DNA of 17,748 bases from Isohypsibius dastychi. Taxonomy: Eukaryota; Tardigrada; Eutardigrada; Parachela; Isohypsibiidae. Position 1 is the first letter of the stretch. Each line of letters starts with the position of its first letter. The translations under genes and the position numbers were made by a program. Below the pieces are notes generated by a model. That model saw nothing but the letters and a program-made list of their open reading frames with translations. It was not told the DNA's origin and made no database searches. Below, one piece after another: positions 9,709 through 17,748 of this stretch. The stretch is from positions 1 through 17,748 of the forward strand of contig JAQIWT010000576.1 in assembly GCA_034696485.1 (NCBI GenBank). The letters are read 5' to 3'.

Positions 9709-10543
9709 ATACGGCTATGTACGGCCTACAACTGACCAATGGCCGAACAACCCTACATTTTTGCCAAGCGAGAGCATGACTTCCGGTGGGATTGTTTAAC
9801 TCTAGCTTGATTCCTCGGTTACAAAATAACAATATCCTGTCAATATCGGCTAAATAAACCCAACTATTATTCCGCAACAAGAATCAAACGCAGGCTTTGT
9901 ATCCGGTGAGATCGATTTATATCTCTAACGCAAACAAGGATTACCGGAGTTGCTCATCAATTTTGTTTCACGGTTCATAGCAAAACATATCAAATAATTA
10001 CAATCATGCATACTTCCGAAAAAACACCGAACTAAGTAAATATTTAAGGCTAAAATTGACAGGGAATGACGTAGTTCAGAATCGGATCGGAAAATATTTA
10101 CGGGCAATAATCAGACCAAAAACTCGGGAGTCCAGCTCCAGCGTCAAATTTGAGAGTGAATTCGCTCCATTTCTTTTTTGGATGTGAAGCAAAGCAGCAA
10201 TGTGCGATAATCTGACACTAGAAGAAAAAAATACGTTAGAATGAATATTCAGGTATACCAGTTCCTAAATTTATTATGAAGTGGGTTTGGTCTTCCGGTG
10301 AACAGAAAATTCCCTAAACCTGGAAAAAGCATTTATTGCCGGCAGAACATCTGGCGCCACAATTTTCCCACGACGCGTCGCGCCTAATGAGATTTGTCAT
10401 ATTAATGACATTTCCCAAGAAATGCAAGCCGATTAATTCGGCGGCTTTATTACAAGTGAGAGTTAGATGTCAGCTCAGGTGACTTTGTGGTGGTCACTTT
10501 TATTTATTTAAGGTAATGTGCCGGTCACATCTAAAATAATCTA

Positions 10544-10572
10544 ATTAATCCTAGGGACATTCCAGGATTAAT
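10544..10572. promoter_or_regulatory. Inverted pair of TAATCC-type sites upstream of the zinc-finger gene
   Basis: ATTAATCCT (10544-10552) and its exact reverse complement AGGATTAAT (10564-10572) are separated by 11 bp, about 210 bp before the ATG at 10779. TAATCC is the core bound by K50 homeodomains (Otx/bicoid class). The regulatory role is an inference from motif and position. Confidence 0.35.
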
Positions 10573-10778
10573 GTCTGTCCTTAATTAAACTAGATCACTT
10601 TTTCCCTCTTTTGCCTGTCCTCAACTATCTGGTCACTTTCGCGTTATATGTGCACACACTCACGCATTTCTTCTTCAGTCCAACTTTCTCATCGTCAAAT
10701 TCGTTTAATTCCCGAACCGGCAATTTTAGTTTGTGACCTTTCGTCCTTGTTCAACTTCGCTGCCTGCAATTCCGTAAA

Positions 10779-12656
10779 ATGGCCAAGGCCCAAGTCCTCC
10801 CGGAAAACGTATGTACAAATTTATCATTTCATTCCGCGCTCGTTATTTCTCAGTATAAAGTACTTAAAATTATGTCTTATTTTATTTTTAGTTCCAAACC
10901 CCTGCAAAGCGATCCAGGCCAAAACGACCATCAGCACCGATCAAGAAACGCCTGATCAAGCGTGAAATCACCCCCGACGTCAAATTGCCTGGAATTCCAC
11001 TGGATTTCAACAAATCCCGCATCATTCACCGAATTGACGAGGAAATCGAATGCCAGTTTCAGAAAAAGGACGGAACAAGAGGATGCGGCAAGGGCTTCAC
11101 TTCCGCCAAGGAAATTGCCAGCCACTACTTTGCAGGGAAATGCGCGGCACTGAAATTTCACGAGGAAAACCATATGTCGAAGAGTAAGTGAAAAAAAATT
11201 TATGAATTTCGCATGATCTATAAACAATTTTATTGTTTTCATTTTGTTATTTTTGATTCATTTTTTTCAATTGAAATTTGTGATATTATTAAAAATCTGT
11301 CAGTATTTCCCCGTGCATTTTATTTCAGGTTAAATGTGAGTTGAGTTTTCGATGTTGCATTAATTTGCTGTACAAAATATATGTCCGAGTTTTAAGATTT
11401 GATTTAATTTTAAATAAGATTTTCATATTTCGTTAATTTTATAAATTCGTTTTGGTTTGTCAAATTATTTTAAACTTTTGTTGTTTTTTCTTAACAGGAA
11501 ATCTTCGTTTCTACCGGAAAATGATGAACGGAGTTGAACTTGTCAACCCGTGCTTTGGAGATGGCCATGTTCGAGCAAATTTAATTGCTGACGCGATTGC
11601 GGCTCATGATGATCAAGTGGTTTATTTAATGGGTAGTGGGTTACAAAGTGATGTGTGGGTTAAGGACTCTGCTGATAAGCGACTCAGGAATCAGGTGTGG
11701 GACTTGAATGGGCTGGGGGCTGGTTTCTCTAAGCGGTATGGGTTTACTGAGGATACCCCTCTGACCACTATGTTGACCACTCTTCTGAAAGCGAAAGCCA
11801 TCGTATTTGACAGCCATAATATCACTTATATGGGAACCGACAAGGAATCCGCTCACTTATCCATAATTGTCATGGATGTCGAGAATCGTATGTTTGACCA
11901 AAATTATTAATTTTATTTTTTCATATTTTCATGATTTTCAAATATTAATTTGTGTTTTATTTTTTCAGGAAAGATATCGGAGATTTGCTCGAATGGCGGC
12001 GGACGTCATAACGACGCTATGCACCGCATGGTGATGCTCAACAAAGCCGTCGCAATGTTGCCCGACCACGAATTTTTGGAAATCAAAGTGAAATGGGAGG
12101 AAACTTTTGGGGATGCCGCGAAAAAAGTAATGATGAAATTACGAATAATTTGGACATATCACTTCATATTTGTGACAAATTATTAATTCAATTTTCGAAT
12201 ATTTTTTCAGGTCTCCGATGCTCAACGAGTAAATGTTCAAGGAAACTGGGATGATTTCACTTTTGCGTCGGCTTGTGGGTTATTTGCTTCCGCTGCCCTC
12301 TTCTATGTTCTTATGGTCATTCGAACTGAGAAACTTGGGTTCGCCATCCGTGAAGCAGTTCGGTTTCAGGATCGAATTTACAGGGAATTCGACTATGCCA
12401 GAAACAGAAAGAAAAAGGTTGCTGTAATTGAGCGACTTATGTTGTGAGTTCTCTTTTTTTGAAATTTCCTGAAAGCCTTTGTTTCATAATAATTTTATTT
12501 TACAGTGCCAGCGCCGGAAGTATCTTCTATTGTAAGGCGAGCCACATGTTCAACCGCCTAAAAGCCAAACGTACCGTGGACTTCAGTACTCCATACCCTA
12601 AAACGTCCAAGCGCATATTCACCCTGCGCCAGATGCAAAAGTGTGACAACGTCTAA
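10779..12656 (+). CDS. Unrecognised 417-aa protein with a zinc finger and one hydrophobic segment
   Basis: Exons 10779-10808, 10892-11183, 11498-11887, 11969-12126, 12211-12443, 12506-12656; all introns are GT...AG and in phase. Start MAKAQVLPEN, stop TAA at 12654. I recognise no family. Residues 14-34 are very basic (AKRSRPKRPSAPIKKRLIKR), a likely nuclear-localisation or nucleic-acid-binding stretch. Residues 64-94 look like one zinc finger: Cys64, Cys75, the CGKGF core, His88 and Cys94, with His100 and His104 nearby. Residues 105-290 form a mixed, globular-looking domain (VNPCFGDGHVRANLI, SHNITYMGTDKESAH). Residues 308-327 are hydrophobic (FASACGLFASAALFYVLMVI) followed by charged residues, a possible single membrane helix or buried helix. 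The C-terminus is basic. Introns are strongly T-rich compared with neighbouring genes. Consistent frame over six exons argues for a real protein; function is unknown. Confidence 0.85.
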
Positions 12657-13112
12657 TCTCACTTTCACTTTCGTCACTTTCACTTTCTGTTTATTTTTAA
12701 CCACTGCACTTTATTCTCTGGCTTGTTCGCAATTTTGTATTTAATCTGCATTTATCAGGGGGTTTTTTTATTCAATTGGAACAGCTAGGTTTGAATTTTT
12801 CCTCCTTTTTTATTATTTTTATTATTCTACTTTGTGCAAAAGATGTGAAAAGAACATCCATGGCTGAATCTGGTTCAATTGAATTTTAAAAGCGTAGACC
12901 GGAAACACCAAAACAAACAGTTAGGACAAACCTGTACATCCATCCGGGAACAAATAATCCTAGAGATTATATTCACAAATAATTCCAGCCCCATACAAAG
13001 ATTCCGTTCACATCGCAAGATCAAGCAGACTTCCGGCGGAAATACAGTTTGACAGTAGTTATGCTCAGCAATAATGGATGCTCAGGATTTCCAGGGGTGA
13101 GTGAAAATAACA
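12657..13112. other. Convergent spacer between the zinc-finger gene and cyclin E
   Basis: Contains both 3' UTRs. Right after the TAA is a 15-bp tandem duplication (12659-12687, unit TCACTTTCACTTTCG). The T-rich tract near 12760-12835 includes several TTTATT, which read AATAAA on the minus strand and could serve as poly(A) signals for cyclin E. No plus-strand AATAAA was found. Confidence 0.45.
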
Positions 13113-14503
13113 CTAATGGCTTCCGAATAAAAATAAATCCACATTTGATCCATCGTTTTCCGATAGCTCATCTTCATATTCCAAATAGATCGTTTTCTGT
13201 TCCAATGCTTTTGCCTGCAAAGGGGAAAAATCCACGTTCAATAACATCATCATGAAAGAAGATCGAATCAAGATTCGTACAAATACGTCCATATTAAAGT
13301 CATGACTTTGCAAATGAGGCCACTGTATGGAATGTATCGTTGCCGGGCAGTAGACGCGAATAGATCCGAGCTGACTTTGAATCGTAGCAAAAGGCCTCAT
13401 CCAATGAATGCACGGGGCTAGTTCAAAATCGAGACATCCAAGTTCTAAAAACATGAGCATGATTATATTTATAATAGAAGGTCACCGGAAACGGAACTCA
13501 CCGGACAAAATCCTAAGCAAGTGCTCTCCACTTTCGATGTGATAAATCGCACTTGCAGCTATTTGCTGATATGAAAATTCTAGCGATTCCGCATCAAGCA
13601 TACACAAATCCGCAAGCTGCAAAAATATCGAGCATTAACATTTGTTTTGATCTGTGAAATGCGACAGGATATCCCACCTTGCAGATTTTACAATATAACT
13701 CAAGAGGCAAATGATTTTCATGGCAAACACAGGTGGTTCCGTGTTGTTTCCCACCAAGTTCACTCAAGCCAGTCATTCCAGATTTGTGCAGAAATTCGGC
13801 CACTAATTCTCCCGTGGTAATCGGCATGAGCGACGCACCAAGAATCTGTCGAAAAAGAACGTTTAACCACGAAAGTGTTTAATTTCTAAAATAAAAAATT
13901 AACGAAAATATCGCTTTTTCCATGCCTTTGATTTCTTCTTCGTCATGAGCACCATCAGTTACATAAGCCAGCTTCGTAAGATTTGGCGGGCATATTTCCT
14001 GAAAAAGTGCAATTAGTCAGGGTCGGTTGAGGAGGTTGGTTACGCAAAGCGATAATGAGATAGTTGCTGCTTTGAACATGAATTTCGAAATATCTGATTA
14101 CCTCAATTTTGGCGGCCAGGTTTAACGCAGCAATCCCAAGCAGCTGAAGCACAGATTTTGGCAGGTTTTCCGTATATGAAAGAAAACGATCCACGAAATC
14201 GACGGCCACGTGAAAAGTTTTTCGAAGCAGGGTGAGGGCTCGACAAACCTGAAAATTCTGTTAAATACATTGAGAAATATTTTGCGCATCGACCGATCAT
14301 ACCTCCATCATCCATTCCATCAAAAAGCTCCTCATTTCCGGTGTGAGTTGGGGGTGTTGGTCGAATAGGAAAGGATTTCGCTGATAGCCATTCCAGGTAT
14401 GCTTTGGTGTAATATTCATCTCTTCCTCATACGCAAGGCTGGATAGATCAAGACAAACTCGAAACGTACCAGCGTCTGGTGAACTGAAATAACGATAAAT
14501 CAT
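13113..14503 (-). CDS. Cyclin E
   Basis: Exons 14503-14303, 14248-14102, 13998-13912, 13845-13678, 13616-13502, 13444-13287, 13214-13113 (325 residues, stop TAG). Cyclin E activates CDK2 to drive entry into S phase in the nucleus. Seen: FDQHPQLTPEMRSFLMEW, the counterpart of human EQHPLLQPKMRAILLDW, with the hydrophobic-patch motif as MRSFL and Trp64; VDFVDRFLSYTEN; LAAKIEEICPPNLTKLAYVTDGA; and the cyclin-E-type second box LADLCMLDAESLEFSYQQIAASAIYH. ATG 14503 reads straight into the exon without splicing and gives a short N-terminus; an alternative is an acceptor at 14484 with an upstream exon I could not place. The intron 13846-13911 has no usable GT donor. The C-terminal tail is acidic and lacks a TPxxS Cdc4/Fbw7 degron. 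Family call is firm; the start is uncertain. Confidence 0.9.
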
Positions 14504-14688
14504 GTAAAAAATCAAAGTCGATCAAAGTGCGTATAAATATGCCCCCAAATCGGTTAAATAAAAAAATCTCGCTCAAAGATTCACCGTTTTTCCCGGTTCG
14601 ATTTGGAGTAGCAAGCAACTGGACATCCAGTGAGGAATGTTTCTGGGAGGTTTGGGACGTTTGAAACCAATAAGATCTTTTTCTCTTC

Positions 14689-16567
14689 TTATGTTGATCC
14701 AGATGAATGTTTAATCGGGGTGCGAAACAGAAAAGTTTCACGTTTCTTGTCTACTAGGTTGTTTAATACGATGTTCGAATGCTCACCTGAAACAATTCAA
14801 ATCCAATCAGCACGAGTAAAAAAAGATCTCAAATGAAAATGTAAATCACACTAAATCGTGTAACGACATTCGGAAAATATTACGAAAATATGAGAATATT
14901 CTCAATCTCGAATGAGACATTTTTAACAAAACGAGTGTGGTCAGGTGAAATGTATCTCGAACTTATGGCAGCATGATCATATGACTTCGCTTACCATTCA
15001 GCACAAATTCCATCGAAGTGCAAATTCCGTCCTCCCCCGATTTCCCACATTTCTCTCCATCATATTCCAAGAATAATTCCAGTGCGAATCGCTCATTTTC
15101 ATGCGTCCTGATACGAGTCTCCAACAGCCTCAGATCATCACTTCTATTATTCGCATAATAAACCAAGAGGACCTGAAGAGTTGAGCAATATTTCTGAGAT
15201 GATCTAATTTGATAACTTTTCTTCCCATCTTTCGAGGCAGTTTCAGTTATATGAGAATATCTTATAACGGCATCGCGGTGAATATAATCCAAGCGATAAA
15301 GTCCGTGTGAAGATGGGGTCTATGATTTTAACACCTGAAAACACACGGAAACAATTAGTAATCCAGTTTGCTAAAATGACCGTACATTCAAGTCGATTTG
15401 TTCGAAATTTTATGTTTTAGATACGCTATCAATACTTATTTTGAAACCAGCTAAAGTCGAAATCCGCAGCGCAAAATCAGATAAAATTAAGAAAGAAATT
15501 ACGAACCTGAAGAAAAAGGTTGGTGAGCAGGTGGCAGATATTGAAGTAGAATTTCCTCGTGAATCTTCGATATCCGTCAATAAGTCCAACAAAAGATTCC
15601 ATTTCACGTTCATTATTGAATCGTATATAAAGTGGCTGTCCCAAAACGCGATTAACTTGACACATTCCTTTCTCGATCATCAGCGAAACATCGTGGAGAT
15701 CATGCAATCGGAAGTAGACTTTCCATTCCAACTTGTCTTCCCTTTCAACAATAACTTCCGCCGACTCGTTCGGTCGCGATTTGATGATCAAAGTCGGATT
15801 AACTCGAATCCCTTCCAAATCGGCATTTACGTTGACTCCAAGTTTGCAGGTATAATACTCGCAGAAATAACCAGAAACGCATCGAACGAGGAATTCGACA
15901 TAATCGTCTTTGAACGCGTATACACTCGAGTACTCAGATTCCTTCCAACGCTTTTCCACACCCTCCTGCATCTTTTTCGTCGATACATTCTTCCGATACG
16001 AATGGTGAAGCATATCGGTCATGTTCTTTCGAGATGGTTTCCGATCGAGAAGTTCTTCAGGGAGAAAGTCTCTCCAATTCCTGCTGACTTCTTCCGAAGA
16101 TAATCCCTGCTCTTTCATTGTGCAAACCATGTCCATAACTGCTAAACCTTTTGCCAAAGCAGCTGGATCTTTCTCGGACATGGATCCGTCGAGAATACTT
16201 CCACCAATGAAGTCTTTCCTAACCTGCAAGAAAGATTCAAAAATAAACCAAAATACAGGATATCATCCAAACAGCCGTATTCAGTTTTTCTCACCTGAAA
16301 GTAGAGGTATTCCATGGCTGCATGCGAGTCGCGCGATAAAAGAAAAATATTTCCATAAAACCGATCTTATATATTTGGAATATCGGGGGAGAAGAGAAGC
16401 TCGTTAGGAGGGATCTATCCAATATGAAAGTTACGAAGACCGAACATGTGGACTAACGTTGGGTCGATACTGAGATTCTGGGCAGCATGGATACTGAGCA
16501 GTTCCGCAAATTCAGCAGACTTTTTCTCTGATAAAACGACAGATTTTCCAGCAGATGATGAACTAGA
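14689..16567 (-). CDS. JAK-type FERM-domain protein, apparently without kinase domains (5' end not resolved)
   Basis: Exons 16567-16435, 16365-16295, 16223-15507, 15172-14995, 14786-14689; phases match (398 codons plus TAA). The first three exons resemble the FERM domain of Janus kinases, which binds cytokine-receptor tails: F1 (SAEFAELLSIHAAQNLSIDP), EYLYFQVRKDF like JAK SYLFAQWRHDF, F2 KGLAVMDMVCTMKE like ECLGMAVLDMMRIAKE, HDLHDVSLMIEKG, and the F3 end ESFVGLIDGYRRFT like LSFVSLIDGYYRLT. The last two exons (VLLVYYANNRSDD ... LFRTPIKHSSGST) match no domain I know and are the least certain part. Cyclin E starts about 185 bp downstream on the same strand, leaving no room for SH2, JH2 and JH1. 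Two stop codons in the F1 region fall within a 69-bp intron (16366-16434) with GTAACT donor, CTAAC branch point and AG acceptor, so they do not indicate a pseudogene. The first coding exon above 16567 was not found. Confidence 0.75.
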
Positions 16568-16667
16568 CTGATAAGTACCCACGATTTTGAAGCAGAATAT
16601 GTGGAACCAGGATACGCAAAATGGAGTAATTTTAGTTCGAACTTTAAACAGCCCCCCCCCCTTCGGT

Positions 16668-16699
16668 TACTCGCCTACTCGCCTACTCGCCTGCTCGCC
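16668..16699. repeat. 8-bp tandem repeat, four units
   Basis: Three copies of TACTCGCC followed by the variant TGCTCGCC, directly after a C-run. Confidence 0.9.
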
Positions 16700-16747
16700 T
16701 GGTTCACCACCACGCTACCACGCTTGCCGCAGCTGCCCCACTGCCTT

Positions 16748-16830
16748 ACTGCCGCACTGCCGAACTGCCGCACTGCCGCACTGCCGGACTGCCGGACTGC
16801 CGGAGCTGCCGGAGCTTGCCGGAGCTGCCG
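16748..16830. repeat. 8-bp tandem repeat, about ten units, degenerating
   Basis: Seven consecutive 8-mers of the form ACTGCCGN (16748-16803), followed by 8-10 bp variants (AGCTGCCGG, AGCTTGCCGG). The last base of the unit shifts from C or A to G along the array. Confidence 0.9.
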
Positions 16831-16947
16831 CGTTGCTTGAACAGGAAAACACTCCTTCACATGTTTTCGAGTATGCTGAACACACTGGTATGCGTAAATA
16901 AACAAGAAAATATGTTTTTTGACAATTTTCAGTTTTGTGGTCAAGTG

Positions 16948-16985
16948 GCGCCATCTCTCGATCAAGTCAGTACACTAGATGGCGC
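16948..16985. promoter_or_regulatory. Inverted pair of AGATGGCGC motifs (CTCF-like)
   Basis: GCGCCATCT at 16948-16956 and AGATGGCGC at 16977-16985, separated by 20 bp, perfect 9-bp arms. AGATGGCGC fits the core of the CTCF insulator motif in vertebrates and Drosophila. The two sites point away from each other in the spacer between two genes. Binding is an inference. Confidence 0.35.
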
Positions 16986-17128
16986 TGGGCTAGCGTTTTT
17001 GAGGTCACTTGCCGAATAACACCCCCAGAGCGTGGAAAACATGGTTTTTCGGCGTTTCTCAACGTTTTCAACTATTGTACATCAAAATATGCAAAAAACA
17101 TTTTTTTGAAAAAAGTGCGTCGACGGTC

Positions 17129-17352
17129 ATACTGTCCACCCCTTGTCCCCCCACCCCAAGGGGGATGACCAAGTACGGTGCCAGGGGGTTTCGCAAAAAA
17201 CATCTAATTATGACCGGAAACAGTCATTTTTGTGATTTTCAAGTCTTCCTGAGTCATTTGACTACAAACAAGCCAGGAAAAAAATTTATACTGTCCACCC
17301 CTTGTTGTCCCTCCCCAAGGGGGAAGCCCAAGTACGTAGTCAGGGGGGTTTG
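17129..17352. repeat. Two dispersed copies of a ~65-bp C/G-hairpin repeat
   Basis: Copy A spans about 17129-17192 and copy B about 17288-17352. Both begin ATACTGTCCACCCCTTG, contain CCCCAAGGGGG, then AAGTACG, and end in a G run plus TTT. The CCCTTG...CAAGGG arms can pair. The 159-bp spacing and the flanking A/T runs suggest a decayed tandem satellite or copies of a short mobile element. Confidence 0.8.
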
Positions 17353-17429
17353 GTTAAATAGCGTTATCTGAGCATGCATTTGAACTTTTTCAGGGTTTTG
17401 AAGAATTTTGAGTACAAATATGTTAGTAT

Positions 17430-17747
17430 TTAGAAATATGATAGTGGCTTGTTTTGGGTTTTTTCAATTTCGTAAAGAGCGCTACTCGTTATTTGTGAAG
17501 ACGCCCATTCTTTATCTTCTGTAGTGTAACAAATCCACCAGTGGATTCCGTCAAGTAGATCATAAATCTGCAAGAAGGCAGAATCGACCTTCTTCTGAAA
17601 TTCGACAGTTTCAAAGATTTCTGAGCCGTAATTCCCGCGTTTACTCGCTTCCACTGGATCGATATCCATAAAGAATACGACATCCGGTTTGATAAGACCC
17701 TCCTCCTGTTGTGTGCACCAGTTGTAGTCAAGGCCTTTTGCGACACT
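17430..17747 (-). CDS. Thymidylate kinase, C-terminal part (5' end off window)
   Basis: dTMP kinase phosphorylates dTMP to dTDP for dTTP synthesis. The visible 105 codons form one open frame ending in TAA at 17432-17430. They align with the human enzyme from the LID region onward: SVAKGLDYNWC (human FSLDWC), IKPDVVFFMDIDPVEASKRGNYG (human PKPDLVLFLQLQLADAAKRGAFG), SEIFETVEFQKKV, then IHWW..., and an ending KPLSYF where human has KPLGELWK. The P-loop and DRY motif lie beyond position 17748. It is on the same strand as the FERM gene and cyclin E. Confidence 0.92.
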   Translation of the reverse strand, partial: SVAKGLDYNWCTQQEEGLIKPDVVFFMDIDPVEASKRGNYGSEIFETVEFQKKVDSAFLQIYDLLDGIHWWICYTTEDKEWASSQITSSALYEIEKTQNKPLSYF

Positions 17748-17748
17748 G

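Larger units (their letters stand above)
8910..10778. other. Divergent intergenic region with an AT-rich tract, a hairpin and short direct repeats
   Basis: About 1.9 kb between the KDM2-like gene (minus) and the zinc-finger gene (plus). It must contain both promoters and probably the unresolved first exon of the KDM2-like gene. 9005-9135 is strongly AT-rich. A hairpin lies at 9636-9660 and a 12-bp direct repeat at 9678-9708. Reading frames at 9271-9597 (+) and 9880-9491 (-) show no recognisable protein or splice support. Confidence 0.4.
16568..17429. other. Repeat-rich spacer between thymidylate kinase and the FERM gene
   Basis: Contains a run of ten C (16652-16661), two different 8-bp tandem arrays, a 9-bp inverted pair of CTCF-like motifs, and two copies of a G/C-hairpin repeat about 159 bp apart. 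The 5' end of the FERM gene should also lie here but I could not identify it. Frames crossing the arrays are low-complexity and not credible genes. Confidence 0.6.

Noticed and set aside
9491-9880. 129-codon minus-strand frame crossing the hairpin and direct repeats
   Set aside because: It is encoded partly by the repeats themselves and resembles nothing; no PHD or other KDM2 N-terminal feature.
14448-14741. Minus-strand frame with KKRKRS as a cyclin E N-terminal exon
   Set aside because: The only donor available gives the wrong phase for the cyclin exon, while ATG 14503 reads directly into it.
15255-15295. DYIHRD resembling the kinase HRD loop, as a trace of the JAK kinase domain
   Set aside because: Only a few residues match; no DFG, glycine loop or other kinase motif in the same frame. 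It lies before the acceptor at 15173, in likely intron sequence.
16366-16434. Two in-frame stop codons in the FERM F1 region, suggesting a pseudogene
   Set aside because: They fall inside a 69-bp intron with GTAACT donor, CTAAC branch point and AG acceptor; removing it keeps phase exactly.
16601-16965. Several overlapping frames rich in LPHCRTA or VRQ repeats
   Set aside because: They are translations of the octamer arrays in different frames.

Overview
This is a gene-dense stretch of nuclear DNA from an invertebrate animal. The evidence is many short spliceosomal introns (most 45-250 bp, GT...AG, acceptors usually TTTCAG or TTGCAG, some with a clear CTAAC branch point), together with Na+/K+-ATPase, JAK-type FERM, cyclin E and KDM2 family genes. 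The style fits a compact ecdysozoan genome such as a crustacean, tardigrade or relative, but I cannot fix the lineage from sequence alone. Single-frame reading frames rarely match gene limits here, so exons were joined by hand using splice sites, phase and family conservation. Every chain given below keeps reading frame at each junction.

Layout. 43-3722 (-): 5' half of a Na+/K+-ATPase alpha subunit in 11 exons, running off the left edge. Its 1.9 kb intron (772-2661) holds a complete opposite-strand gene, 1029-2409 (+), for a lysine/glutamate-rich chromatin-type protein with a C-terminal PC4/SUB1-like domain; its ATG is split by an intron. 5319-6373 (+): CDC123, the eIF2 assembly factor. 7100-8909 (-): a KDM2-type JmjC histone demethylase with intact catalytic residues that appears to end without the usual CXXC, PHD, F-box and LRR parts. 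10779-12656 (+): a six-exon gene for a 417-residue protein of no family I recognise, with a basic N-terminus, a C2HC/C2H2-like zinc finger and one hydrophobic segment. 13113-14503 (-): cyclin E. 14689-16567 (-): a JAK-type FERM protein that seems to lack the SH2, pseudokinase and kinase domains. 17430-17747 (-): C-terminal half of thymidylate kinase, running off the right edge.

The last three genes share a strand, and the FERM gene and cyclin E are only about 185 bp apart. Several genes concern growth and cell cycle (CDC123, cyclin E, thymidylate kinase) or chromatin (PC4-like, KDM2), but nothing shows they form one pathway; the arrangement looks like ordinary compact packing. No tRNA, rRNA, CRISPR array or intact transposon was seen. 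The least explained items are the 417-residue zinc-finger protein, the kinase-less JAK-like gene, the short KDM2, a cyclin E intron without a GT donor, a repeated N-terminal module in the ATPase, and a repeat-rich spacer at 16.65-17.35 kb.
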